Part shown: in pieces, positions 36,081 to 48,030 of the stretch | How the letters are laid out: each line of letters opens with the position of its first letter | Numbering within the stretch: position 1 is the stretch's first letter | Origin: Glandiceps talaboti | Lineage: Eukaryota > Hemichordata > Enteropneusta > Spengelidae | Length of the DNA stretch: 64,000 bases | NCBI RefSeq assembly: GCF_964340395.1 | Contig: NC_135554.1 | Coordinates: forward strand, 24,105,592 to 24,169,591 | Direction: 5' to 3' | Made by a program: the position numbers and the translations under genes | The notes under the pieces: model-generated | Seen by the model: the letters and a program-made list of their open reading frames with translations, nothing else | What the model was told of the DNA's origin: nothing | Database searches by the model: none

Positions 36081-37218
36081 TGTACGTCTTGACTTGTTGG
36101 GGGAATGTGTTTCTTGAACACAGACATGGTTTTTATCTCAGAAATTATCATACACTTTGAAAGACCATGATGCCACTAAAAACATAATTTAGATGCCATG
36201 TGGTATCAAATCATCTCTAACCCCTAAGATTCAATGAAGGATGGCACTAGACTACTAAAAACAATGTTGAGTCTACATTGACCTTTCTGAAAAAAAGTTG
36301 AAAAGTCATAGCCATTTTTTAAAGCAATTTTTTGATATTCTTCACCACTCTTTTAATTTGTATTTTATAAAATAATAATTTTTGAATTGTATGATTATTC
36401 CATACGGCAGTATTGAAACCCTAAAAGTTAAATAGATTAGATGTGAAATCTATCATACACTGATTGCATTTGATTTGATTTGAATTTATTAGGTAATGAT
36501 TTATACAAGTACATAAATACACGGTATAAAAAATAATTTCAGTGGATATGTACCACATAATAGTATTTTAAAAAGCACTTATTTCCAATGTGGTCCTCAT
36601 TATATAGGGAAGTTCAAGATGCTACGTTAACGATGGTAAAGAAAATATGTGGTGTATGTCGTGAAACCAGTACAAGTTTTTGCCTGAGGTGGATCGGAAC
36701 TAATAGGAGAGATATCTCTGTGGAGATAATACAATATCATTGTAGAATTTAATAAATAGAATCAGAGGATGATTAGTTTTGTAATAAAGCCAAACATGTT
36801 CAGAATTCTTAGAGTGTTTTATCTAGTTTCAACTTAGTTTCTCAGTCTAATAGAGTGCACCATCACATTTTGAATTTCTTATCTATTTACAAACACCTCC
36901 AGGCTGGAAAGTACTTGGTAAAAATCTGGTAATAGCTAATAATTGTATATGTTCAAACCATAGTGAACACTGTACTTTTAGTGTTTTTTGTTCATTTTTC
37001 TCTCTCTGTATTGGCCTTGGATAGCATTTCTTTTCTTTTAGTGACACTGATTATTTCTCGATGTAAAAAGGTTCAAGAAGCCACAACACAAGGTCTATCA
37101 TAGTAGAATTAATATATCTGTTTGTTAAGAAAATGTTGCCATGGCAACATCCGCATGCAAGCTTGGGAAGCTCAGAGGTAGATTTGCGTTGCTGTATTGT
37201 TGAAACATATTAGCACTC

Positions 37219-37440
37219 CTGAACTTTACCTGAAATACATTAGGTTGATCCACAATGTGTAGATTGGTTTTGCTATATTTGTGTAAAAAAAAAACCTACA
37301 TAATACATGATCTTTTTACCTGAAATTGAAATAGGTTGATCCTCGGCATGCTGGTTAGGTTAGTGTTGTTATATTTGTTGAAAACAATCCTACAATGGTC
37401 TTTACCTGAAATACACTGAGCCGATCCACAGCATGAGTTA
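37219..37440. repeat. ~105-bp tandem repeat, three diverged copies
   Basis: Unit landmarks: TTTACCTGAAATACATT..GGTTGATCCACA, then GGTTTTGCTATATTTGTG. Copies start near 37226, 37316 and 37400. Confidence 0.65.
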
Positions 37441-37574
37441 ACTAGTGAATGTTTGCCTATAAATTGTTCAGTAATTTGTCCTTTCTTTACAAGGATGGTA
37501 GTGTATTATCTTGCCTACTTTAGTATAGGATATTTCTATAGTGTTGTATTGAATGTGCTGTCCTTCTAAACAGC

Positions 37575-37750
37575 ACTTGACAGTAAAATGGCCTGTATGA
37601 AACATAATTGGGGATATGTGGCAGTGGAGTGGCCTGTCTATAAAATCATAATTGGGTATACTATAAATGGTGAGCAGAATGGTCTGCATGGACCATAATT
37701 GGGACACTAGATGTTAGACAGAATGGTCTGCATGGACCATAATTGGGGCT
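37575..37750. repeat. ~52-bp tandem repeat
   Basis: 'AATGGTCTGCATGGACCATAATTGGG' recurs at about 37678 and 37722, with diverged copies upstream (CATAATTGGGGATATG, ATCATAATTGGGTATAC). Confidence 0.75.
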
Positions 37751-40700
37751 ACTGTATATTTACATGTTATGTGATCTTCACTATGCAAGATCACATTACA
37801 GACGCTGGGCAAATATTTTTTCTCAAAACACTTCAGTAAAGTGTGCTTCAAATTAAGATGAGTACACAACTATTTGCACACTAGTTCTTTTTCTTCTTTT
37901 TCTTTTTCATTGATTCGTAGACTCAGGCTAGTTGTATTTTTAAGTGGAATCACCGATTCATATCTATTTCCAATGAAAACACCATTGTTTCATAACAAAA
38001 AAGAACTCCTGTGTAACTTTATTGTTCATTCCAAATAACCTTGGATAAACTTTGCCAAGCAATTGTTCACAACTAACCTGAACCACTGTATCGATACACT
38101 TGTAAGCCAATGTCTAGCAAACCAAAACTCAAGCACTGCGTGTATTGTAACGAGTAACACTGAAGTAAAGCACTTTTTGTCTGTGTGCTACTCTTGTTTA
38201 TAGCATTCATATCAAGTGTAAAAGTATACTGTTTCAAGTGGTTTATTTACAAGCCTCACACATGGCCTTTCTAATGTGGTCAATTAGCAAATGATACAGT
38301 ATACTTTTACTGATACAGAAAACACTTTTCCTTGGTGTTATGGGTTGTATTAGCAAATGAAACAGTTTGCTTTTACACTTGCTATGGATGCTATCAAATC
38401 TATGGGCTTTTTTCCTTCTTTGTTTGAAGCAAATTTGTGTTGACACAAGTGTTTGTTTGACATGATTGCAAACAGTTTGGTGAATACTATAGCCCCTGGG
38501 AGATACCTAAGTCTCAATGGGGAAAATAAAATAAAAAGTTAATCACATTTTCCTTCACAAAATTTGAAATGAATATGAAGCAATTTCAAACCATTTGAGG
38601 ATTACGGATGTGACAAAATAAATAAGCTTTGGGTTGCAATCTACCACATCAGACAGCTGTAGTTTTAGTTTGTGTCTACCTTAATAAGTCGAAAGCCTGA
38701 TTGCCACTGTAATAAATGTGTGTCGATACAAGAACACTCAAGACAGGAAAGTGTTATTACACACCATACAAAGTACCAATAATTGAATAATAGCGTGTGA
38801 AATATAACTGATTTGACTTGAATGTCATGCCAAACTCAGTTTTGTAAAATATTTTTACGGGTGATTTATCCTTGATCTATTTTGAATGACTTAGAAATAA
38901 ATTAACTATTAAATGCATACATACATTTATATATGAATATGTGTAACCAGGGTATGATCTTTTGGAGAGCATATATGAACATGATTTAAAAATAACTCAG
39001 TCAAAATGCGTAGGCATGCATAATACAACACCTAATGAGTAACTTGAGATATATTTGATAATTTAGAGTTGAGGGCACGGATGATGGGCATTTAAAAATA
39101 AATCTATCAAATTCCATTGTGTATATTATTACAGTTGATAAACTGAGCTTGAGTGTTTATTACAATAACAAAGATACAGTTGGCAATGCCACTGTGTAAT
39201 AATTACAACGGAGAAAGTACAACAAGCTTTGAAGTTAATTATGATAGAGTATGCCTTAAAGGACAAGACAGGTGGTGACAGCTAGATCACAGTATGCAAT
39301 CATGAAGGCCACCACAAGCTGATCAATTTAAACATTGAATTAAATCTGAACTGGCCAGCTATTATAAGATGCAAGGTTTCACCTCAAGGCTTTGGTAGCA
39401 CAAAAGTGTTTATTTATACCTACTCTGAGTAGTTTTACTGATAATATGTGCAGACTTAATGATATATGTGATCCTTGGCAAGACATTTGTACAGTACAGG
39501 AATAATAAATGTAATCCAGCAGAGACATGTGCAAAAAAAAGTCATGATATAGGGATATAGATAATATGGAGTAAATGTAGTTGGTGTGGCATTTTCCATA
39601 TGGCTCCACTGATAGTATATATTGTTATCAAAAACCATGGGATTCAAACATTCATGTTTAACTTTTAACAATATACGTGAGATGTAGTGATTACTTGGAT
39701 AGCATTTATTAAGAAGGAATGATAGACCACAAGAATTGATTTGTAAAAATATAGGAAAAAATACTCTGTTTGAAAGGCCATATACATGTACAAATGTAGA
39801 TCGTTATATCATTATATGTTTTCTGTTCAAGGCCAGGGTTTCAATCCCAGGTTCTCAGATTTGTGTTATTTTGTTATCAGTAGAGCCATAAGGATTACAT
39901 AGGATCATTCCTTTGTACTGTGTCAACTTTTTCTACAACTATTTTTCATACTTGTTAAAGTTTTAATCCTAGTCTGCTCTGTACTGGGCCTTGAAGTTTT
40001 ATGGCTTGAATTAGTCAGTTTTGAAAACGTAACAAAGATGATCCATTCTGATGACTCAGAAATCTATGGTACAGGTTTAGAAATTGGAACCCATGCATGG
40101 TATCTATTGAAGCATGAACATGTACAAGTTGTAGGAATTGTGAATAGTTTGCTTCAGGTTATAAGCTGAACATTAACTTGAAGCCTATGATCTTGTGATT
40201 GAATATTTTAAGTGAATCATCCTTTAATGTATGAGTGTTGGGTTTCAATAGCAATAATGAAATACCTTATTAATTAATTAATGTTTTTTTGGCACACTAT
40301 ACCATTACAGTTGCATAAAGATTACTGAAATTGGTTGCCAGGCAACTATAATATAGTGGTTGTACAAATGAAACTTTATATACTCAGAGACACTTCAGTT
40401 TCTCTTATAGTAGACTAGTTTGTCAATAATTGTTGTATTGTAGTGTTTACCAAAGTACTTCAGCCTTGGTGCATATCAGGTCACTCACAGTACTGGATTT
40501 TAAGTGTATACCTTCATTTTAACCCAAGTACCTAGTGTTCAATACAGGTTTTATAGATTTGTTAATGGATTTATGGTTGAACTTAAACCCTGCAGTCACA
40601 CCATGAGTAAAACACATTTAAAAGTTTAAAGCTATGCAGAAAATACAGAAAAAATATGATTTGTCAAAGTTATTTCTAAATAACACAAAAAGAACAGGTG

Positions 40701-41614
40701 TAAAAAAAAGACAATTAAGCTATTGTCTAGTGTGGAATGTTACTGTGGTGACAATTCCTGGTATGGCAATAGTTGTTTATCAAAATAATCCTCTTACGCT
40801 GCAGCCACTTTCTTAACAGTATTCAGCCATCATGGAAATATTTGATGTATTCTTGTTGTTCTTTGAGGTGTTCTTTGAGGTCCTGTTAGCAATGAGTTCA
40901 GGGGAAAGTTTACTTTCAAGTCTTCAACATCAACACAACAGAGAAGGTCAACGCCATTGCCAGTGTTTAGATGTTTTGACCTCACTGTTCATAGATAGTA
41001 AAGTGACCTGTCACTAAGTGGTGACAATAGTCAACTGATAAACAAACAAACACCATGGCATGCAATGTGTGCTCTGAAACTATGTCTTCAAGTTACTTTA
41101 AGTGTAATACATTTCAATAGGTTGGACTACAATTGATAATTCGGGCCTGGATTGTACAATGTCACCATAAGTCACACATTAGTGCCAAGTAGTTATTGAC
41201 AGTGTTTGCACTCTATAGACCTTAGTCCTGATAAAAAGTTTTGATAAACTCACTGAAAAGCCATAAATTATCCATAGATTAGAGTGAACATAACAGTTTG
41301 ACATAAAAGCTGGCCCTCCTCACCCCCCCCCCCCACTGAGTAGCTGTAAGTGCCATTATATTTTTCGTATTTTTTGTTCATTTCATGTAATTGTGTATAT
41401 TGTTTTAATCACCAAAGCTTGCATGAAAAAAATACCAAGTGATTGAACCCTGTGAGCATCCCAAAAATAATTATACAATTGTTGACAAGCAAGTGAATGG
41501 TCCAGACCACTTGCTTACTAATATGACAATTACATGTAACAGTTGTTGACAGTAAAGAGCTAGGTGTAATTCAAATATGGGTGTAAGCATGACTGAACTG
41601 TTTCCAGCAAATGA

Positions 41615-42017
41615 TAGTCTAGTTCCTGATGGACCGTATTCTGTACCACGTTATCTTCATACTGTACCGTCTAGTCAATCCTGTTACTCTCACACAGAAT
41701 TCTGTGTCCCCCTTACAGCGGTCATATAAACGTGATGATGTCATCGCGTCCCCACATGGTTTTAGTTTAAACAGACTGGAGGTGGCAGAGGTGGAATCCT
41801 GGTTGGACATTTGCATATGATATCATATCGGTTCTAGAAACATGAGAACAATGATGACAGCCTGTCACTTTGATGGATTACTACTGACATGCACCATTTG
41901 CGTTTTGTCCACCTTGGGGTTAAACCACAATTAACACCTTGAGTAACATGATTGACTAGACAGTACTAAGGATGAAGATAACGTAGTACAGAATACGATC
42001 CATCAGGAACTAGACTA
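41615..42017. mobile_element. MITE with TAGTCTAGTTCCT termini and 8-9-bp target duplication
   Basis: Left end TAGTCTAGTTCCTGATGG and right end (reverse complement) the same. The inverted arms run about 65-70 bp (..CGTATTCTGTACYACGTTAT, CTTCAT, then CTGTCTAGTCAATC). Flanks AGCAAATGA and AGCAAATGG give an 8-bp (9 with one mismatch) duplication. The open frames on both strands inside it are not genes. A second family member is at 55973-56457. Confidence 0.87.
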
Positions 42018-43234
42018 AGCAAATGGTGTATTTTACAAATTAACAAAAACTTGACAAGTTATAAACTCTTTGAACGTGGGTTTGGCAGGACTATTCAAGT
42101 GATACCAAGCAATTGTTTCCAAAAAAGGGTTGTGTATTTTTCAAATTAAATCTAAATTAACAAAAAAGGGAAAAGTTATAGTCTTTGGACTTGAGTTTGG
42201 CAAGACTTTATTCAAGTGATACTGCATTAAGTTGTTGTTTACAGAGTACGCTACTTCATAAAATATGCTGTCAAGCATGTCTTGTCATGCAGTCTGAAAG
42301 GTACCACTTACATGGTTAAGTGTTGTATTTGATATGTCATTTACCATTAATCCTTCATCAGTCACTCTGCAGTCCATTCTTAAAGGCGTGCGATTCAGTC
42401 CCAGGTTTTCCCATAAATGTTATGTTATCAGTTGACTATAAGCGCTATGACGGAATGTAGAATTATTCTTTTGTTCAGGACCAACTTTTCTATAGTTCCG
42501 CCAAAAAAAATGTTGTTAATCCCCACATTTTAATCTTGGAAGTGAACTGGGTTCCAGAGTATACACTCATTCAAGAGTGTATGTGGTGGTAGAGTTGCAC
42601 TGCTAAAGTTGTGTTGTGTACATTAGTCATGTTACTATGTTAGACATATAATTGACTTTAATGATGATAATCAAGCTGTGATTTCAAAGCTAATCGATTG
42701 TTAATTTGGTTTCATTAAAGTTGTGCAATGCTGATTAGTTCAAATCTCAACACTGGGTTAATTACATTCTGTATCCTTACTGTTAATGCAGAACTAGGAC
42801 AGCCATATGCTGAAACTGTTGTTGTAGTTTGATAGACATGGAAAGGAGAAATCTTTGGCTTATGATTTTGTAGTCATTCATGTAGTCAGATAATGATAAT
42901 ATTTGCACTGTTTTTTGTTTTAAAAAGTAGGTAAAATGATCTCAAATTACATTACTAAGCCATTCTAAGCTCATTTGTACTACCAATTGATTATGAAGTG
43001 TATAAAATATACCTGCATTTCCAAGTGTTTATACCAGGAGTTTGATCCCTACCAGTGATTTTGTTTGATTTGTGTGATTAGCCACATATATACAACCGTG
43101 TTCTCCTCGCTATAGAGAAAGCACAGTGCTAACACCATCCTTGCCACCATGACCGCCATGCTTGGCAGGTTTCTGCCATACTTCAAAGTGTTCTACTTAA
43201 TCTTTTCACTTTTATCTTTGAAGGACATTATGAG

Positions 43235-43450
43235 AATACTTATATGAAGAGAAATGGCTTATATCCCAATGTCTGTGTAAAATATAAACATACCAGATGA
43301 TGTTCCAATGTTGAAAAAATGCATATTAATCTGCTGACCATTATGCACATTACCATGCTATTTATATGTAAATTTATGTAAATTACCAATTTATATGTAA
43401 ATAATATGCAAATTAACCCATCCTTGCAATCTCTCCTGATATGGAGACTT
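43235..43450 (+). repeat. Octamer-rich dispersed repeat, copy 2
   Basis: Same landmark order as copy 1 with an internal duplication of the 'tttatatgtaaat' segment (about 43361-43400). Contains AATATGCAAATTAACC. Confidence 0.7.
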
Positions 43451-44084
43451 ATCAAGAATCCTGTCATTTAATGGTGTAAATTTGACTTTTATGTCATGAA
43501 AAACTTGGATTTATTCTTAAAAGATTCAAAATACTTTCTTGCACTCTACAGTCGTAGAGCACATGGGGCAGATATACGTCATACGTCATACCAGTGGTCC
43601 ATGCAACTTTCCAGTAAATGCTTCATTGAATTATTAACCTTCAGTTCTTTGTAATTTTTCCTGAATGGTGATGACGTGCCACCTGAACCAGGCATATATC
43701 CGGCAATGTCAGTTTAAATTTGTCTTTGCAATGAAAATGCATTATTCATGTTATGTTTTTTGTGTACAAATGAGTGAAGTATGACAACATATATAGAATA
43801 CCATCACTTATTTAAAGTGACAAATGGGTGTTTGCTCAATCGTTGCGGAAACTGGGACAGTTCTAAAATAATTAACAAAGTGAAAACTGTTTGAACTGAT
43901 GGAGAAAAGATACATTATTGGTTCGTTTGTTGCCTAGCAACCACTCAAAGGATGTTTCCTGTGTCTTTTAACTGGTTTTATTTCTAGATGAAAACTGCAG
44001 GAAGTAGGGAAAGATGGATATCAGAAACCATGAAAGAATTGAGATTGCGATGAATACAATTATTGTGAAGTGTAATCTCTCAAC

Positions 44085-44460
44085 CATTGACATCAACAAT
44101 ATTGAGTTATATTGTTAAAATGCATGTAATATGAATTAGAAATTGCCAGCTGTCTCATCTAGTGTGACAGTTATATTAACTGATTTATTTATTTCTCAAT
44201 ATAAAATGTTTAGTAATATGTGAAGAATGTGAAACATTAAAAGTTTATTTAGATGTTATTGCCAATATATATTGAGTTATATTGTTAAAATACATGTAAT
44301 ATGAATTAGAAATTGCCAGCTGTCTCATCTAGTAGTTAGCAGTGTGACAGTTATATTAACTGATTTATTTATTTCTCAATATAAAATGTTAAGTAATACA
44401 TGTATGCGAAAAATGTGAAACATTTAAAGTTTATTTAGATGTTATTCCTAATATTTTTCT
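44085..44460. repeat. ~180-bp direct duplication (third copy at 44765-45000)
   Basis: ATATTGAGTTATATTGTTAA, then AATTAGAAATTGCCAGCTGTC, GTGACAGTTATATTAACTGA and AGTTTATTTAGATGTTATT occur at 44098-44265 and again at 44270-44445. The third, more distant copy at 44765 is broken by an inserted repeat. Confidence 0.88.
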
Positions 44461-44479
44461 TTGTTCAGCCAAGGAAAAT

Positions 44480-44545
44480 TTGAGTGACCTAAGGGGTCAA
44501 AACTCTTGGAGTGACCTAAGGGGTCAAAACTTTTAGGTCATAAGC
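44480..44545. repeat. Short direct repeat GAGTGACCTAAGGGGTCAAAAC
   Basis: Two adjacent copies ~27 bp apart. Confidence 0.85.
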
Positions 44546-44885
44546 ATTTTCCGACTGAATGATCAAAAAATATTGGAGAATAGCATAATTATACCAGCGC
44601 CAGTAATATCAAAGAAAAATCAGAGAAAGTAATGGTAATTTTGAACGTTTGATTCGAACACAGCTGAGCCAGTGACGTAGACACGTGTTGTCGTGACATA
44701 GACGTGCACTGTCATGACGTAGAATGACCAGTGTATATTTTTTGTCCAACTTGGCTAGTGCACAATGCATATAAAATGAATAAGAAATTGCCAGCTGTCT
44801 CGTCTAGTTAGCAGTGTGACAGTTATATTAACTGATATGTTTATTTCTCAAGATAAAAAAAATAATATGTGAAATATGTGCAACA

Positions 44886-44969
44886 CATTCTTGCAAACCA
44901 GAGCTATTATTTCTTTGAAAGTACGGACCAGCTTGTTAAGAACGGTACCGTAAAATGGTTGTGGTTTGC
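44886..44969. mobile_element. 84-bp GCAAACCA/TGGTTTGC element with 15-bp target duplication
   Basis: The element CATTCTTGCAAACCAGAGCT...GTGGTTTGC is flanked on both sides by GAAATATGTGCAACA (44871-44885, 44970-44984). The host sequence is copy 3 of the 180-bp duplication, in which the uninterrupted version is seen at 44230 and 44410, so insertion can be read directly. Short terminal inverted repeats (GCAAACCA/TGGTTTGC) and a conserved TTAAGAACG..CGTAAAA block. Coding capacity none. Confidence 0.8.
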
Positions 44970-45464
44970 GAAATATGTGCAACATTTAAAGTTTATTTAA
45001 AAATAGATCCATCCCTATTGAGTTGCGTCATCAGCTGACTGACATTTCAAGCTCATTTTAAAGCTATTAGCATTATGTGACAATGATGAAATGTTTGAAA
45101 TATTGAGTAAAGTATCACTCTTAAAACATATAGCTATATATCTTAGTTTATTGAGGGTTTTGAAAAGAGTAAGTAGTATGCATCAATGGAGATAAACTCT
45201 TAAAAGCTGATAGAGTCTGTGAGCTACATGTACAATGTATTTACCCGCATATATTTACCCACATACGCAGTAATGGGAATGCCACTCCAGGAACACAGTT
45301 AAGGCGGTTTCATAATTTTGGGTTCTGGAAACCAATTTCATGATTTCACTTGATGTAAATTTCGCATGATTACCAAGAAACACCATATTGGAATTATTTC
45401 AACTTTCATTGTTCTCATTGTGGTTCACATGCAGTTATCTCATGGGACTTAGCAGACATATGTA

Positions 45465-45670
45465 ATGCATTAGATGAACAATGAATATTGATGACTCCTA
45501 AGTGCTTATAATCACCTTCAGATGAACAATGAATGTTCATGACTCCTAAGTGCTTATCACCTTCAGTTGAACAATGAATATTCATGACTCCTAAGGTCTT
45601 ACACCTTCAGATGAACAATGAATATTCATGACTCCTAAGTGCTTATCACCTTTAGATAAATTGTCATGAA
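45465..45670. repeat. ~48-bp tandem repeat, four copies
   Basis: Unit AGATGAACAATGAATATTCA followed by TGACTCCTAAGTGCTTATCACCTTC, starting near 45472, 45521, 45567 and 45610. An inverted remnant (TGTCATGAATGTTCAGTATTC) follows. Confidence 0.88.
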
Positions 45671-46794
45671 TGTTCAGTATTCATCTACTTTAATTCAACC
45701 AAATAAATCCTAGTTCCAAACCTATATATTTTCAAAGTCACAGTGTGACACTTAAACCATTGGCTCTGCTGTGAGAGCAGGTTGTGGAAAAAATGGTTGT
45801 CACATGATAGCAGAGGGTGATTTAATACTTGGAAATGGAAACACTGTTGTTACTTGCCTTTTCTTCTTTCTAGTGCACATAGCCTTTTTGGCATATTGAA
45901 ATTCATTGTGTAACATTACCCTTTTAATACAAAGTATCAATGGGACAGCTATGAACACTTTTTGTCTTGCCTGAAGACTTGAATTAGTTTTTCAAATTGA
46001 AATTATTCATAATTTGTCTTGAACCCTTTCATCATGAAGTCAGTGAAATACTCATTGTCTGTCTCCATAGTGTGATTGACAAGGAAACATGTGTCACAAT
46101 GGACTTGTTGATCTTTAATACACTTTAAATCAATATCAATCTGATGTAATATTGAAGATAATTATAGTTGTCAGACGTTGTCAATTACCACAATGAAAGA
46201 CTAAATTTGATCTTTTGTCACTTGTAAAAATACTAATTTCCATTTTGTAATGAATTTACACAAGTTTTGCTGTGTGTGTGTTTTTTTATTTTCTGCTGCT
46301 ATAACACTTACAGTATAGTCACGGTGTAAGTACTTTTGTACCCTATACTAGTATTTTCCCGGATATATTCCCAATGTGAATGAGGTCCTGAAAAATTCAA
46401 TTTTTCATTTCATTGATTTTTGCTGTGTATGTGTGTGGGTGTTTTTTTTTCGATTCAGTAAAATAATGAAATACTTCTTTTTTTCCATATGTTTGCTTTT
46501 ATACTTTTAATTCTTTAAGTAGTGTAAATAAAGTCCAGATAAATAACTTCTCTTTCTTTTTTGAAAATAAAATTGCTTCAAATGTATCATTCCACAGTAT
46601 TGAATATATCGTAGACTTCATTCATTGTGGTCATTGTGGTCATCACACCTTTCAATAAATCTCATCATTTTATTGACTTAAATCTTCTACCTATGAGTAC
46701 ATGTCTAATTGAATTAGTTGTAACCACCAGGTTCAACACAAAAAGAGATATGTATACAGAGGTCCTTAATGTATGCAGTTTTCTCCCTAGAATT

Positions 46795-46935
46795 GATTGC
46801 AAAGATGCATAATTTGCATATTAATTTACATACCAATAATGTAATTTGCATATGATTTGCATAGTGATCAGCATGTTATATGCATGATGTCTTCAAAATT
46901 GAAACAAACTCCGACATAGAAATTTATCTTTATCA
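46795..46935 (-). repeat. Octamer-rich dispersed repeat, copy 3 (inverted)
   Basis: On the minus strand shows TGAAGACATCATGCATATAA, CTGATCACTATGCAAATC and several ATGCAAAT octamers in the order of copies 1 and 2. Confidence 0.7.
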
Positions 46936-47137
46936 TAGTTCCAAAAAATCAATAGGACAAATAAATTATAGTTACTTGGAATGGTAGATAGAAATAATGA
47001 ATGCGACATTTCAATCCATCTGCCTGAGACCTGGATCATGCAGTGATTTGATTATTAATGTCTGAAACTGGTGGAATATATATGGTGATAAATTGTATTC
47101 ATGGTCCCTGTTTATGATGAAATTTCGTTCTTACTTA

Positions 47138-47485
47138 AAGTGGCCATATGGATGGGAATTTGGTATTTATTTTGGATTTTTATTTGATAAAACAGCTTCA
47201 CTACATTGTTCAACTTGAAAAAATAATATGAAATAACATATAGCAAGACCATGTTCACATCTCAATAAACAGCAAAACACTAAACAATGTGTAAAATGTT
47301 TGTTATTGTACGTACAATAACAAACTTTTTGCACTTTTTGCATCTTTTTGAAATGTATTGAGTTATGAACATGGGCTTGGTATATGTTCTTTCGCTTTAT
47401 TTTTTCAAGTAGAAAAACATAGTGAAGCTGTTTTATCAAATAAAAATCCAAAATAAATACCAAATTCTCATCCATATGGCAACTT
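47138..47485. mobile_element. 348-bp foldback MITE with TA target duplication and 28-bp central palindrome
   Basis: Termini AAGTGGCCATATGGATGGGA / AAGTTGCCATATGGATGAGA (reverse complement of the right end), flanked by TA at 47136-47137 and 47486-47487. Arms are ~160 bp and highly similar over the outer ~75 bp. The centre 47298-47325 is a perfect palindrome, GTTTGTTATTGTAC joined to its reverse complement. TA duplication and foldback form suggest a Tc1/mariner-type MITE. The 102-codon minus frame across it is an artefact. Located 150 bp upstream of exon 5. Confidence 0.88.
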
Positions 47486-47631
47486 TAAAAGGACTTCTAT
47501 TTTAATGATATAAAGGGTTATCACTTCAAGTTGATCTCATAAGAGATTTTTCATTACTTTTTCACAGCTGACAATAGTGTATCGTAAATTAAGATAGAGA
47601 TTAATCATAAGTTTACTAATTTGATTGACAG

Positions 47632-47842
47632 TTGAATGGTAATATTTGTGGTCCATGGGTTCCTCCTGATGGTGATATCTTTACCCATACTCGGAGTGTT
47701 GTCAGTGAGCTATCTGATTCAATAGACTGGCGAACTGAAGTACGCTTAGTTCCAGCAGGTACTACTTCCATTATTGCACATATTCGGATTGGCAATTTAC
47801 AAGCAGCTCTACATCATGTCGTCCAAGTTTTACCAAAGACAG
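47632..47842 (+). CDS. Ectodomain gene, exon 5
   Basis: Acceptor TTGATTGACAG|TTGAAT and donor AAGACAG|GTGAGT; enters phase 0, leaves phase 1. Encodes residues 151-220: LNGNICGPWVPPDGDIFTHT, then RSVVSELSDSIDWRTEVRLV, then PAGTTSIIAHIRIGNLQAAL. It joins exon 4 in phase over a 15.8-kb intron. The protein family is not recognised. The layout (signal peptide, glycosylated Cys-rich ectodomain, no TM in the first 220 residues) suits a secreted protein or the outer part of a single-pass receptor (for example an atypical receptor guanylyl cyclase), but this is speculation. A (GT)n array begins about 30 bp after the donor. Confidence 0.82.
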
Positions 47843-47870
47843 GTGAGTTCTGTGATCAGTTATGTGTGTG

Positions 47871-47872
<2 letters not shown>

Positions 47873-47935
<63 letters not shown>

Positions 47936-47982
47936 CCAACTTATGTGTTTCTGTGTCTGTACAGACAGACAGACGTGTGTTA

Positions 47983-48030
<48 letters not shown>

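Larger units (their letters stand above)
31782..47631 (+). other. Intron 4 of the ectodomain gene (15.8 kb)
   Basis: Phase-0 intron. No extra exon with both good splice sites and an open frame was found by eye. It contains MITEs, octamer-rich dispersed repeats and several short tandem duplications (listed), plus homopolymer runs (G near 33858, C near 41324). Stretches 33.1-35.1, 38.5-41.5 and 42.1-43.2 kb hold nothing I can assign. Confidence 0.6.

Noticed and set aside
37880-37980. Possible intron-4 exon after a long pyrimidine tract and TCGTAG
   Set aside because: Open frame ends in a stop with no donor; exons 4 and 5 join in phase without it.
47167-47475. 102-codon minus-strand frame
   Set aside because: Lies entirely within the palindromic MITE 47138-47485.
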